From Paramacrobiotus metropolitanus (Eukaryota; Tardigrada; Eutardigrada; Parachela; Macrobiotidae): 64,000 bases of DNA. The stretch is taken from the NCBI RefSeq assembly GCF_019649055.1, contig NW_026570225.1, positions 310,001 through 374,000 on the forward strand, in the 5' to 3' direction. The notes beneath the pieces are model-generated. The model was not told where the DNA came from. It worked only from the letters and a program-made list of their open reading frames with translations, and did not search any database. A program made the position numbers and the translations under genes. Shown piece after piece: positions 11,035 to 23,237 of this stretch; position 1 is the stretch's first letter; each line of letters opens with the position of its first letter.

Positions 11035-13128
11035 AATAATTATAAATTATAATAAAGCGGGACAAATAAATTTAAAAATAAGCCGTAGCCATGGTAGTCA
11101 CAATATGTAAAACTAAAATGGTTCTGCAGTAACTACGAAACTCGTAAGGCAGTATCGTAATTTAGGAATAGATCAGTCAGTACTGTAACTGGCACCGGAA
11201 TACTCCAGGTAAACTAGAAAACTACAACCGATAGGGGAAACACCAAAGTCAGTTAGAGATACAGATAAACATGTGAATAAATAACGGTTAATTAAATTAA
11301 TCCATTTAAAATAATTGCATGAGTTTTGCTGGTCAGGAGCATGAACTATGCATTCAAAATGCGTAGTACCTAACAATGGTAAGTAATTACAGATACACGC
11401 AGTGTAAATGGTGCGCACTTCGGCACATTATTGTGTCGTGCACTTAATGATGTGGCAGATTGTTCACGATCGAAGATAGAATTAAAGGTACAACTCCGTG
11501 GGTTCTTTTAATTATCGGTGAAAGTGTGAATAAATATTTCAAACCGTGGAATCCATTGAAAGTTATAATTAAAAACGCTCCTATGCTATACAATGGAATA
11601 TGCATAATTCAAGCCAGCTTTAGCTCAATTGTGATAACCTCGAAGTGCCTTAAATACAGTAGCTAGTACTAGCTACCAGAAACAATACTCGCACCTGATC
11701 ATGAAGATTTCTGGCACAACCAAAAGTCTGGGTAAAAAACAATCAACACAATAAGAAAAACAGAAAAAATCTAAACATCATTACAGAACGACCTCGATTA
11801 ATTTTAACGTCCCCTCCATTGTACCCATAACTGATGTTGCATTTGCGCGCTGTATCTCCAACGAAAGTCGCTGTCGGAATATACGTATAATCGTGTTGTG
11901 TAAACTGGTACGTACGATTGATACTACATACTGGGACGAAGGAGAAATTTATTTAGCAACCGTGGAATGCTTTAAACCACAGGAGTTTGGACGAACAAAA
12001 GTATTCATTTAATTCTTAGGCAGGTCATCGTCAATCTTGAATCACTTCAGGGAAGTGGGCCGGGACATGGTACCGAATTCGTGTACATGCACGAAAACTT
12101 ACATTTTCGCGCACTCCCAAACACTTTTTTGTTTCGGATTAGGTATGACGTTTTGCAGCCAGAAGATTTGTATACACTGGCGTGAGAACCGTTTGTGCGT
12201 GCAACATCCGGTTCGGGAGTTATGGCTGTTACAAAATTCCAAAAAGTTTAAATGCGTTCAGGTGTACCAAAAGTCTCATTATGGACCGATCTCCCTCAAA
12301 TTTTCCACGTAAATGCACATAACCACGAAGAACGCCATAACTCGCGAACCGGATGTTGCGCGCACAAACTGTTTTCACGCCAGTGTATATAAATCTTCTG
12401 GCTACAAAACTTCATAAACCGAAACAAAAATGTGTTTGGGAGTGCGCGAAAGTGCAAGTTTTCGTGCGTGTACACGAATTTGGTACTATGTACCGGCCCA
12501 CTTCCCTTCAGTACTTCTATAGCTAAATCAGTGCAATCTTTCATTGCGCATAATAGGATGTGAACGCTTCCTGCAAGGCTGAAAGTGGTGTTTCCGTTCT
12601 GCAACTACAGATATAATTATACTCTGAATATAAATATACAATAATATAATATAAGTAGTGGTCGCGCTCCAGAATAGCGCGCGATGAGTTGCGTTTCAGG
12701 CATGGAATTATGATCGAAAAAATTAATATGGAGTGTGGAATATTTCGCAATATATTTAGAAGCACAGAAATGCTGAAATCTACAGGTATGCATTGGCCCG
12801 GCCTCTATATTGGCCAAATGTCTCTATATTTTTTTACAAATGAGAACCGAGTAATTACTAAGACGGCTAGCTATACGGCAGCACCGGTATTTAATTTGAA
12901 ATTTGAAAGAAACGCCATAATTAAGCGATCGATGGACAATAAAACTGAAGACAATTGGCATAGTAACAGCTGCAAACTGTAGCTCGATCTGTGAAGTTCA
13001 ACATGGAACGACCTTTAATTTAATTTAGAAGAATTTTGAATAACGTTAATGCAAAGATGCCGACCGAACCCGATATTGTAAAGTAATCATATTATGAAAT
13101 TTATCATAGAGCATCCGCTCCACCAAGC
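11035..13128. other. Intergenic region containing an inverted-repeat element
   Basis: It holds the 3' end signal of the PDZ gene (AATAAA at 11051-11056) and the inverted-repeat element at 12050-12506, described separately. Open frames here at 12037-12312 and 12296-12604 fall largely inside that repeat. No host gene was recognised in the rest. Confidence 0.5.
12050..12506. mobile_element. Foldback/MITE-like element with long inverted repeats and TTCA target duplication
   Basis: The first and last roughly 175 bases are imperfect inverted copies of each other. The outer end GGGAAGTGGGCCGGGACATG at 12050 is mirrored at 12487-12506, and the match continues through tracts such as GTGTACATGCACGAAAACTT and AACCGGATGTTGC. 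The spacer is about 100 bases. A direct TTCA flanks both ends (12046-12049 and 12507-12510), as expected for a 4-bp target-site duplication. There is no transposase, so it is non-autonomous. Confidence 0.75.
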
Positions 13129-14696
13129 ATGGCTACCGATCAGATTACGGTCACCGCCAAGACCGTTCTCCCTTTACCGACCACCGTTGAGCATTGGCTG
13201 AATAAATGCCTTATGGAATCCCAGCATGGCGATCTTCTGACTTTACATCAACGGAGCCGCCCGGAATGCTTTGGCGACGGATACATCGCCTGGTGCTTAT
13301 TGCACCACTACTTTCCGCGCGATATCAACATGACGGCTTTCCGGACACCACATAGCCGTCACGAATACGCCGAGATCTGGAGTCAGGTGGATCTGGTACT
13401 GCGGAAGCATAGCCTGCCACGCTTCTCTGCTGACCTGGTAGCGGCGGTTGTTAAAGGTTGCCAGTCTGCGAAAGCGGTACTGCTGATGCTGTTGTATGAG
13501 GCGCTTACAAATCTGAAACTGCCGCGAGCCATACCGCAGTTTGTGCCTGAAAGGGGCGACCGGAAGGGCGGGGTGTTGCGGGCTACTCCAGTGTACGCGA
13601 GACGCTATTCTGCATCGTTCATACAACTTCTTCAGGGAATGTACGGCACCAGTCAAAACGTACGAGACGACCTCTTTGCGAAATGTGATACATGTATGTA
13701 AGCGTGCAGTATGGTGCTATCGAGATTTGATAAATTAATTATAGCAGTTATGCTACTAATGATTAAGAAACTGCACCGAGTTGGAAATTTCTAGCTTGCT
13801 TTTTTTATGTGAAAGCTCGCATACGCGCGGGTTTGTACTATTATTGTCACTTGTAGAAACTGAACGCACGCAGAGTATTATCTGTTGTTGTTTTTATTTT
13901 TATACAAGTATTGTCATTTTATTTTAAGAACACGTACTATGATTGCTTGTTGGCATTGTGTATACAAACAGGAAAGCTTTTATAATTTTTTTTCAATTTA
14001 AATTTTGTGTGCTCGGTTTTGGCCGTGCTCAATTAACCACGCCCCGTGCTTTCTACGTAATAATGATGTTCTTTTGGAATTCTACATTTCTAATACCGTA
14101 CGTAATCCCACAACTCCTTGTACCACACTTTACCAAAATTTGCGAACCATTCCGTCTAAAAACAGAGTTATAAATTAGAGTTATATAGATTAGAGTTATT
14201 CTGCATTTCATACATGTATTATACATGTACTGTACAGCTAGTCAGCGCTTGGATGTTTACTGTGCATTCGCTTGAATTTTTTCAGCTAGCCTTTTCATTT
14301 GGTCAGCGCGAGCTGCAACCACCTAAAACGCTCGTGGCAGAAACACAACACATCATCCCGGATGGTGAGAAGCCGGACGAGCAACTAAAGAGGTTATTAC
14401 GCAAACGTCATGGATCGCGTTGTTTTTTGTACCACTCAGACTACGCTGCTCCAATCAAATTTGGTACCCAGCAGAAACGTCCCGCATCCGCTAAGACGAA
14501 TCTAAAATTGAAAGGTCACGAACAACCTCAGGAAATCAACAGAGGAGGGTCAACTACAATCTCCCATTATCGAGTCATCAGACAACACGTAGCGGCAATT
14601 AAAAAGCCCGCAACGCCATCGGGACTGCTCCAGCCGCCATTTTTTATATCACCGGATCCATTGCACAAACAGCCCAGAGCTATCGTTTCGTCTTAG
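13129..14696 (+). CDS. SPATA4: SPATA4/SPEF1-type calponin-homology (CH_2) protein
   Basis: This is a predicted microtubule- or axoneme-associated protein with a degenerate calponin-homology domain. Exon 1, 13129-13693, encodes residues 1-188 with a CH_2 fold at about 18-125. Recognisable features are the start of the fold (VEHWLNKCLM), the DGYIAWCLLHHYFPRDINM segment (SPATA4 has NGYLVAEIFSIYYPWDLKL) and a terminal helix KAVLLMLLYEALT. Exon 2 is best placed at 14290-14696, using ctag|CC, because the strong donor ACAT|gtatgtaag at 13694 leaves phase 1. It encodes a basic, unstructured tail rich in proline and lysine. Total is about 323 residues, close to human SPATA4 (about 305). The start sits in AGCATGG. 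SPATA4 relatives are expressed in testis and cilia, which fits the nearby DRC4. The family assignment is by pattern, and the acceptor choice between ttcag and ctag is uncertain. Confidence 0.72.
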
Positions 14697-16529
14697 CTGT
14701 ACATAGATGCGTTCGTAGACATGGCCGGCGGGATTGATTGAAATGAAGCGCCGCGCCGTCACCGCACACGTCAATCCTGCCCCGAATGAACATTTTTCAT
14801 ATCCGGTGGGAATTTCGCTTGTCTAATATATTGTAATTCTCGATAATCCCAGCGCGGACTGAAAATAACGCAGAGAATATAAATGTAAACACGGTCTTTC
14901 TATTGTACAATATTTCGAAATTTGCTTTGTGTAAATAACGTGTGCATACTGCAATCCTTTCCATTTTTATTCATGATTTATTTTTAGCGAATCTGGAATA
15001 AAAAGATCAACATAAAGGTTTTAACAAATTTTTTATCATGCTCTACAGAGTAGATCTAGAGTGCTTCGAAGATGTTTCAGTTACAACCAATTACAACAAA
15101 GCTTACCCTCTGGAGTAGCATTACTGGGTAACATGCATAATAATAATTTTATTGATAATCGATCATCTAAACTGCGGTTTAATTTACGTACTAGTTAAGA
15201 GTTAAGTGCCAATCGTAGAATATACTTATTTTAATTAAATTATCCCGGGGCGCACTGAAGCAATCTACAGTAAATCGGCTACCTCTTGTATAATCTGAAC
15301 GAATGGTTTACAGATTTACGATATTGTGTGAACGACGAACGAATAGGACCAGTTGTGGGTTATCTGGAGTTTGGTTACCGCGATTCCAGCTATTAAGACC
15401 TAATTAATCCTGCACATGGTAACACATATTTCAACTCTTGGAGCTAGTTCCTTTTTAAATGGAGCACCATTATTTGTAATTGCATAATTGCATTATCGAA
15501 TACAATTTCCCGAAATTACGCTACAATTATCGGGCACACGCTTTTCAGATACATATACGTCGACCATACTACAGACGGAAATCTGATATAAAGGATGCTC
15601 ATCGTCATGATCAGCCGGTACCGGAAACGCGTCCGGCCATAATCTATCGGCTTAACTCTTTCATAAACACACCAGAGTACATAGGAAGCAGATCAAACAC
15701 CTTTTTCACATTACTGGATGTAGCTGAGGCTTTGGCATTGTAAACGTATAGCGATATCCCGCGGTCTCTGGTGAGCAGTACCATGACGTTGCAATAATAT
15801 CGTGCCCAGCTGTTGTGATTCGGTGTTGGAGACCTGACCGGTCGACTTATGCGGCTTCGCGGTGAAGGTTAAGAACGAACAGAAAGTGTACAAAGTATTG
15901 ATGTCAGTACACCTGTACAGACATAACAAGTATATTGATTGGTGTACGGGAAAATTAGTTTGGCACATATTGGATTTCTCTCGCAGCATCCCGATCAATG
16001 TACTGTTGTCAGTGAAAAAACCTTTCAGTTCGACTGCGCAGTGTAAGTACATCAGTATACAACAACGAGAACATCAACAGGCTGATTAGCATGGTAGGGT
16101 GTGTGTTGTCACTTTTGAACATGTTGTGTGCACAATGACGATGCACTGTGGTAAAGTGTAAAAAGATTTTGAGGTTGAGATCCTCCGTTTTCTAGCCGTA
16201 CTTGCAATCACAATCCAACGATGTAAACGTAATTTGATACGAGTTTGCCAGGGTTTCTTTTTGCCTGCCGACTGAATATTATTCTGTAGAATTCCGCAAA
16301 TCTAATCCATTTTCGAATGTTGTGATCATAGTACAGATCTGTACTAACCGGCTTCCGACATGATAGATTAGAAAGTTGCTGTCGTCGCCAATTTGACCGG
16401 CGCGTTAATTTTAATTTAAAGGCTGACTTGAATCAATCGGTCGCCGAAAAAGTGCAAGGAAGAATCTGGACTCAGTGCGCCGAGAGAAATGTTGATCGGC
16501 GACAGCGCTTGACTGCGCCGCGGAAAAGG
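14697..16529. other. Intergenic with unresolved coding-like stretches
   Basis: From 15546 to 15743 an open frame follows a good acceptor (gcttttcag) and runs IHIRRPYYRRKSDIKDAH to a stop. From about 15840 to 16035 another open frame (KVYKVLMSVHLYRHNKY) ends at a GTAAGT donor. I could not join them into a gene or recognise a family. The rest is AT-rich with no visible feature. Confidence 0.4.
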
Positions 16530-18008
16530 ATGACGGCAATTAAATCACTTCTGCCTGATGTGCTATGCGTGTGCAGCTTCCTCTATTTGCTCAGCCATCT
16601 TCTGTGCATGGTAAGTGTAAAAACTGTAGCAACCTAATGGTAAAAGCAATTTTAATAATTTTTATAAGTTCCATTTGATTATAACATTTACAATGTACTG
16701 TATATTCGTCATATTAACCCTAAGGAATGCTGAGTAGTTATTATGTGATTTCAAATTGCGGCAATTTCTTTACATGTTATCATACGAAAAGTTCAGGGGG
16801 AAGCACATATTTTATAACTGCCTGCCAGTTGGAAGTTCAACGTAAAAAGAATGGAAGTTCTTATTATAGTACTATCATGAGCCACCTTTATTCAGGTTGT
16901 AATGTTACCTGTAATTTATTTGTGGTGAATAATAATATTGGTAGTTCGATCGCGAGTGTAGTGCTTATTTGTTACTTACGCTTCTGCACAATTATTACCG
17001 TATTTTATGATATTACGCGAATTATAATATTACGCAGTGTGCACGAAACGTCTTCTGAAGTGTGATTCAAGGCATTGGAATATGGAGCAATGGCGTATAC
17101 AAAGTACAATAATTATCATTACTTAGCACAGTGCGCTTTCTGAAACAATTTTGTGCTTTCGCACGGCATTCGTAGAAATAATCCGATTCGTAAGAAAAAG
17201 GATAGCTAATAATATTGGCAAGGATAACTCAAAAAAATACCTATAAAAGGATAACTAAGAATTAACTAATAAATAGTTAGAAGAAGAATAACTAATATTA
17301 TGTTCGAAATTTTAATTGTAAAGTACTAATGTGTCCGCGTTTGCGGTTTATGTCATTTTATTGGCCAATGCCCAATAAAAAGTCCTTTCTAGAAAACAAA
17401 TACTATTAGCATATGGAACTGATGGAAGTAGGTTAACTACTCTTTTAGCAGCTGCCGCTGGCCGTTACGGTAGCGAAAGTAAGTAATACAATATATTAAC
17501 CAACTTAATAGGTGCCACTCAATTGCTATCAGGTGCTATCTTGCAGAGTCTAGCGTCCAACTGTTGGGACCGAGGCTGCCTGACCTCCCTCGTTGACCTC
17601 ACCGACTTCCTGGATCCCGGCTGGATCCTTCTAGACGGTCTCGCCCTGCCGGTCTTGCAGTTGTGCGCTTGCGGCGCATTGAATAAAGCCCGCCATCCGG
17701 TGCCGGGCGAGAAGGTGGATCCGTTGGGCTTCGGTGGCTTGTTGAGCCTCTTCCTCTTTTCCATTCTCTACATGTCAGCCACACTTATCTTCAGTATGTG
17801 GATGGGCAATTGGGATCTCCATAAAGTGGCTCTGCTTATATTCCTCGTTACCGGCGTGATGACCATCACGACGGCGGTACTGGGAACGATGCGGCGGAGC
17901 GAGTATGAGAAAACTTCCGGTAGCCGAGCGCTGATTATTGAAGGTGCCGCACAGAATTTCACTAGTCCGGAATTCAACCTTGTGGTACACAGTGCAAGGA
18001 TGGTTTGA
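16530..18008 (+). CDS. Four-helix membrane protein of unknown family, with a 30-nt microexon
   Basis: The predicted structure is 16530-16610, 17449-17478 and 17547-18008, all joined in phase 0, giving 190 residues. Exon 1 starts the first hydrophobic segment (DVLCVCSFLYLLSHLLCM) and ends ATG|gtaagtg. The microexon, flanked by cttttag and gtaagtaat, encodes QLPLAVTVAK and would complete helix 1. Exon 3 begins after ttgcag. It encodes a short extracellular-type loop with two cysteines (NCWDRGC), then helices near WILLDGLALPVLQLCACGAL, GLLSLFLFSILYMSATLIF and VALLIFLVTGVMTITTAVLG. The polar C-terminal tail includes an NFT glycosylation sequon that is probably cytosolic. The plan recalls MARVEL or claudin-type tetraspan proteins, but no diagnostic motif is present. 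An alternative acceptor (ctatcag at 17532) would need another phase. I do not recognise the gene. Confidence 0.68.
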
Positions 18009-18765
18009 TTCTATAATCGATGTACCGGCACTCCGGCAGTATACTGCCACATCCATGTCTTTTTCCGAATACGAGCTTGCCATAAGTTAATAAATGTCCA
18101 TGCCTGGTTAAGTACTTTAATACTCACTTCGTCTACTAGCACGGTTATTCACACCAAAAGTGACCTTATTGATTCAACAACAACTTTTTAAAAAACTAAT
18201 GTTGTAGAAAACCTTTTTTTCGCTATGTGAGTGAAAAGGGGCTCCTTACGTATGTGACGACCGAAACAAGATTTGGAGAAAACAATACCTCACAATTGAC
18301 ACATTACTATAAGACACAGAGCCTGAAGCATGCGGATAAAAGAAGCCGCCAAGTCGGCATACTCACACGACTGTGATCACACACCAGTACAATATAGACT
18401 GTATAGTATGACTCACTGTGATCTCACAGCAAACCGTTTTGCCATTCATTCATCGAGAGTCCGTCAGACGCGCGCTCACAGTATCGTGCACGAACAATGC
18501 AAAAACGTCTCCCTGATAAACATTTGCAGATTCAACAAGTCGCATGTACTCCCATTCTTTCGGCATCATGATTTCAGTAACGTTATTGGTATGTGGATCA
18601 TATTTTGTCAGCGAACTATGAAGTAACCATAACATTGCGAACGACATCATCTACCAACTAAGCGAAAATCGTAATTTAATACGAGTAACTGTAACTCGTA
18701 CAGTAACTGCGGAGTTTCGCTTGGAGTGGTGTTTTATTGATCAATGCAAAACGGTCTCCGCGACC
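18009..18765. other. Intergenic before the Ariadne gene
   Basis: No confident gene. On the minus strand at 18450-18650 an open frame contains TKYDPHTNNVTEIMMPKEW, which faintly recalls a kelch strand. It is isolated, lacks a second repeat, and may be a chance open frame. Confidence 0.35.
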
Positions 18766-21700
18766 ATGGCTCGCCACGTCAAGGTTCCTCGCTCTTCCGC
18801 ACCCGGGACGGCTTCGGGAGTGGATGATTATGACTGGGAAATGGAATACACGCTCACGAAGCCATTGAAGACGACGGAAGCAGAGTATACCGTGCAGCCA
18901 TACAAGCATTTGGCTGAAGATATGCGCATCAAGATTCGCGAAACAGCTGATGTGCTCCAGGTAGTAAAATAACTGCAAATACTGTCCTAGTTTACGCTTT
19001 TCACTTCCTTTTCAAGTACTTGTATACGGTATACTTACCAATGTTAAATTTTGCTTTTTTTTCTTTATTGGAAAGCAGAGTCTGACCTGTTGTGTTTCTG
19101 TCAGTTTTTTTTACAAGGAAATCACAACTGCGGGGCAATGCATGAGGCCAAGGGCGTGTTTTGCAGACTGTTTATTTTCCTTTACCTGAAGCGATAATCG
19201 GTTTTGAAACCGTTTCTTCCAGCGACTAAGTTAAGCGGCCTAATTACATTACGATAAAGCAAGGTATAAACAATGAGCTCACTCGTATAACATTTAATAC
19301 TAACAAAGCTAGATAAATGCTATCACCGTATCATGTTATATTTGTACAAATTAAGCTGGGTGTGCTTTTGAGGGAACTGATAAATCCAATCTAAAAGCGT
19401 GATTGCACTTTGAATTTCTTTCGGATAATCGACCGAAGCGAAGCGAAGGTCCTCTATGTTCAAGAAAACGGGAATTTTTGTGCGTCGGTCACGCACGTCG
19501 GTCACGCACTAAGTTGTCGGTCACGCCCTAAGTAGTTAGGGCGTGACCGACACTTAGGGGCACTTAGATGAGACTGCTAGGCGCTCAATAACATTTAGGC
19601 ACTACAACGTAGGGGAACCTGTAACCGCGCATTAAACCAAAACACTAATGTGCTTACTAACGTGTTTTGTGAGTCCTAAGAGCAAATTTTACTAAACACG
19701 GTACTAACAGAATGTCCTTAGACTAACTACCAAGAAACAGCGCACAGCTGACTGATTTAGCAGCTGAAGTGATAGTAGACCCTCTATATTCAAAAAAGCA
19801 ACCCCTATCCTTTTTTCCTGTATCATTTATTACTGACATAGAAGTAGCACCGTTCTATGCTAGCATATAAGACCGAAGCTAAGCTAGGGAGTCGGAACAG
19901 TAAAAGGGAATGTAGTCCAGCAAATTCCTAGATTCAGCTTGATTCAATTCTATCTGCTAAGAAACAGTGGATTGGCAGGGGCGCAGACATTAAGAAACTG
20001 CAGAACGGTAAATGAGATGTCGTAGCAACCGTAACCTTTGTTGTATTTATGACCTCTGTCCATTGTGATATCTATTGACTTACGTTTGCATTGTTAGTCA
20101 ATCAGTTAGCAGACAAATCTTGAGCGGCAACTCGTGAAAACGCGTAACAGGGCATTCTGCCGCAAGGTTGTAATGAGGGACCACGCCCCTATCGCGGGCA
20201 ACTTTTTTCTTATTTGGCGCCCAAAACTTGCTCGTATCACTTGCAGTACGTATAAAGAGTTCGGTAAGCACGTTTCCACTTAAAAAGAAAAGCGTCACTT
20301 ACTCGTACTTTTAGCAGTAAGCGGCATTAATATTCCGTGCATCTTGTACTAATGGTGAGTAATGAACGTTAATCTGTAGTATACGAATGTTATGGAAACA
20401 CATACAGTCTTGTAATCAATATCGTACTCAAGGACTTTGTTGTATTACTTACATTATACAGAATGGTGAGTCTTAGTACGAAAGTCTTGGCAAGCAGATA
20501 TGAACGTATGACCTCGTTGGGTCGTGTCCCTTCATTTGGTCCACCACTCATTTTGTCCACCACTCATTTCGTCCACCATTCATTTTGTCCACTGTACATT
20601 ATGTCCACCATACAGTTCGATGCACACTACCGAGTTCGATTTATACTTTACTGCACCTACGCAAACGCTAACTCTGTGCTGAAACGATTACAGTGGTTTA
20701 GGTTAAACGATATACAACACCTCGCAACCCTCAACACTATTCTGAGAAGTGAGAACGATTACTGTGCTTTAGGTTATCTTAGGATTTCTTAGATTCATTA
20801 GGTAATTCTACCCTAGGTTTTCTTAGGTAGTAATTCTTTTCGGCTTTAACGGTATTCATCGGTTTGAACTTTAAACGGTTCTCTGTAGTTTAAAGGAGTA
20901 AATAATTAGTGGACAAAGTAATTGGTGGACAAAATGAATGGTGGATAAAATGAATGATGGACAAAATGAATGGTGGACGAAATAATAGGAAGCCCGTTAG
21001 GTTATGTTTCCCTTTACTGTTTCTAGCAGTAGCTTCGCTTCGGTCTTATAGTGCTAGCGGTGCACTTTCCTAGTTATTTGTTGCGTAGCTGTTTATTTGT
21101 TGACGATTGGCATTTGGCACGAAAATGCCTAATAAAGAATAACTATCTCTACCGTGTACGCACGTTGCGCGATGCTGATAAGTACTTCCAAGGCAAATTA
21201 ACGGTTGTTCATTAATTTTTGCAAGTTTTACTGCTCGCAGATCCATACTGTGTACGCGAAATGGTTTTCACGTGTTGGATTGTTATCAGATATCCCCGAC
21301 GTGTGCCAGACTGCTTCTTGCTCAAAAGAAATGGAATGTGGACGACTGTGCGGCAATGTGCTACGAACGCTCCGACAAATATCTTGCGAACCTTATCAAT
21401 ATCCCGGTATCGTCGCTGCGACTGCACGAATGGACTTTATGTGTAAGTTTTCGGCAGTCGTATTATTGGCGTAATTTTCGGACATTCGTGTTATTTACGG
21501 TTAACTGCGGAAATTGTAGGGAAAACGCCAAACTCTCTCGTAATCCAGCTTGTACCCGGTATTCTTGTACAGAATAATGCGTTTGCGGCGAAATGATGTA
21601 ATCTGCGTTTTTCTTGCCAAATGCTTCATCCAGTTAAAATGTTCGAATATAATTAGCGAAAAGATTAGGTAACGGCGGCCACAGTTGGTGGGCTCCATTT

Positions 21701-23237
21701 TTTGTGCGCTTTACAGCGAAAAAATAAGACGCTGCGTTTCTTATGTCGTGAGCTGGTTGATCATGTCGCGCAAAATTGCGTTGTTCTGTTAGGAGAAGAA
21801 GGCGAGTCGCCAGCACGGTCTGATCATGAGTGCCTGTCCTATCTGCTTGGAAGAAGTCTATGCTAACCAGCTGCAGTCGCTGTCTTGTCTGCACATCTAT
21901 TGTATTGGCTGTTGGCGGAACTACATTGACTCGCAAATCGACGGCGAAATGGACAAACGTATTGTCATCCGATGCATGTTTCCCAAATGCGAAATGCTGC
22001 TGGGCGATGAGTGTATTGAGCAGTTGGCAGACACACGACAGGCGACGGTCTACTGGAAGCAGATTGAGAAGCTGTACGTTGACAGTTTTCCCCGGCTGCG
22101 TAGCTGCCGTGGATTGGACTGTACATACGCCATGGACATAAGCGCTGATGACCAGGAACGTAATGCGGTGGATCTGAAGTGTATTTGTGGATATGTTCAG
22201 TGCAGCATGTGCACGAACGAGGGTCACGAAGGACTGCCGTGTTGGTTGATCGAGAAATGGATTAAGAAACTGGGTTCGGATACTGACCAGCCCACACTGC
22301 AGTGGCTAATGAGCAACACGAAAGAATGTCCCAAATGCAAGTATAACATCGAAAAGGTATTGTCGTTGTGTCTGCTTCTTAATTTATTGCGTCTTTCTAA
22401 GTGACGAAATGTTTCGTTTAGACCGGTGGATGTAACCATATGACATGCAGAAATTGCCGTAATGAATTTTGCTGGATGTGTGGCGAGCAGTGGCGAGGCC
22501 ATTCGAACTGCACACAGTATTGTGGTGATGCTCAGGGGGAGAATTTCACTGCCAAGGCATGGGAGCAAATGGAGCGGCTCATTTTCTATGCTAGCCGCTA
22601 CACCAACCAGATGGATAACATTCTTAAGGAGAAACCGGTAGGTTGTTTTGTTTTGATACTTTGATTTTGAGATTTTATCAGAATATCTTGGCAAAATGCG
22701 TTGCTTGATTGTTTGGATGTGAATCTTATGAATGTTCCACACTTGATATGTATATAACTGGGACGATTTGAGACGAAGCAAGTAGCTCTGTCCGGGATAG
22801 CCAAGTGATGTAAGGAATCTGACGAAGACTTATGGCATTTACAGCTTAAAGAACTGCCGACCAAAGTGAGCACGCTATTGCTGGAGCCGGCTCATGCATC
22901 TACTCCTGCAAATTATACAGAATTCGTTGGACACGCCGTCAGCGTGTTGGAGACGTGTCGTCGCCACTTGTGGCAGTGCTTTGGATTTTCGTTTTTCGTC
23001 AAACCTAGCCGCCACCGTGAATTATTCGACCATAATATTGAAAATCTGGAGCGCGACGTCGATGAGCTGTCGGGATTTTTGGAACAGACTCTGTCTCCCA
23101 ATCTGGAGCTTTTCTCTAAGTATCGTGGAAAAACATTGACGTTGTCGGGAAAATGCCAGATGCGATTGAAACACCTTATGGGGCACATTGCTGAAGGATT
23201 TTCAAAAAATTGGTGGGCGTTTGATGATGTGGCATGA
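18766..23237 (+). CDS. ARIH1: Ariadne-family RBR E3 ubiquitin ligase
   Basis: This is an RING-between-RING E3 ligase that accepts ubiquitin from an E2 on a cysteine and works with neddylated cullin-RING ligases. Five exons (18766-18960, 21290-21442, 21793-22356, 22422-22637, 22845-23237) give 506 residues. The ATG is in ACCATGG. Residues about 45-100 are the UBA-like domain (ISPTCARLLLAQKKWNVDD, matching human SPSVAKLILVNFHW). RING1 begins at C131 (CPICLEE). The in-between ring contains CICGYVQCSMC. RING2 contains CPKCKYNIEK, TGGCNHM with catalytic C308, and EFCWMC. The Ariadne helical domain follows with FYASRYTNQMDNI and ELSGFLEQTL. Exons 1 and 2 join exactly as VLQ|ISP. ARIH1 and ARIH2 are both possible; RING2 and the LSGFLEQ helix favour ARIH1. 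The donor of exon 2 could instead be CCG|gtatcg, 18 codons earlier. Confidence 0.94.
19516..19551. repeat. Perfect 16-bp hairpin in Ariadne intron 1
   Basis: GTCGGTCACGCCCTAA (19516-19531) and its exact reverse complement (19536-19551) enclose a 4-base loop. With one bulge the pairing extends through CTAAGT on the left and ACTTAG on the right. The arm motif CGGTCACGC recurs three times in the preceding 45 bases. Confidence 0.85.
19841..21070. mobile_element. Outer inverted repeats of a composite element
   Basis: About 70 bases at 19841-19910 (including CTAGCATATAAGACCGAAGC) recur inverted at about 21002-21070 (CTAGCACTATAAGACCGAAG in the same sense), with roughly 80 percent identity by eye. 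They enclose the 16-bp repeat palindrome at 20535-20982. No transposase frame is visible between them. Ends and target duplication were not resolved. Confidence 0.6.
20535..20982. repeat. Palindrome built from five 16-bp tandem units on each side
   Basis: The left arm, 20535-20614, is exactly five 16-bp units of the type TTTTGTCCACCATTCA. The right arm, 20903-20982, is five units of the inverse type TGAATGGTGGACAAAA. The spacer is 288 bases. The array lies in Ariadne intron 1, nested within the outer inverted repeats. The structure suggests a MITE whose terminal repeats grew by tandem duplication. Confidence 0.85.

Noticed and set aside
18450-18650. Kelch-like strand on the minus strand
   Set aside because: A single weak motif without the repeat pattern or the GG and W/Y positions of kelch blades.
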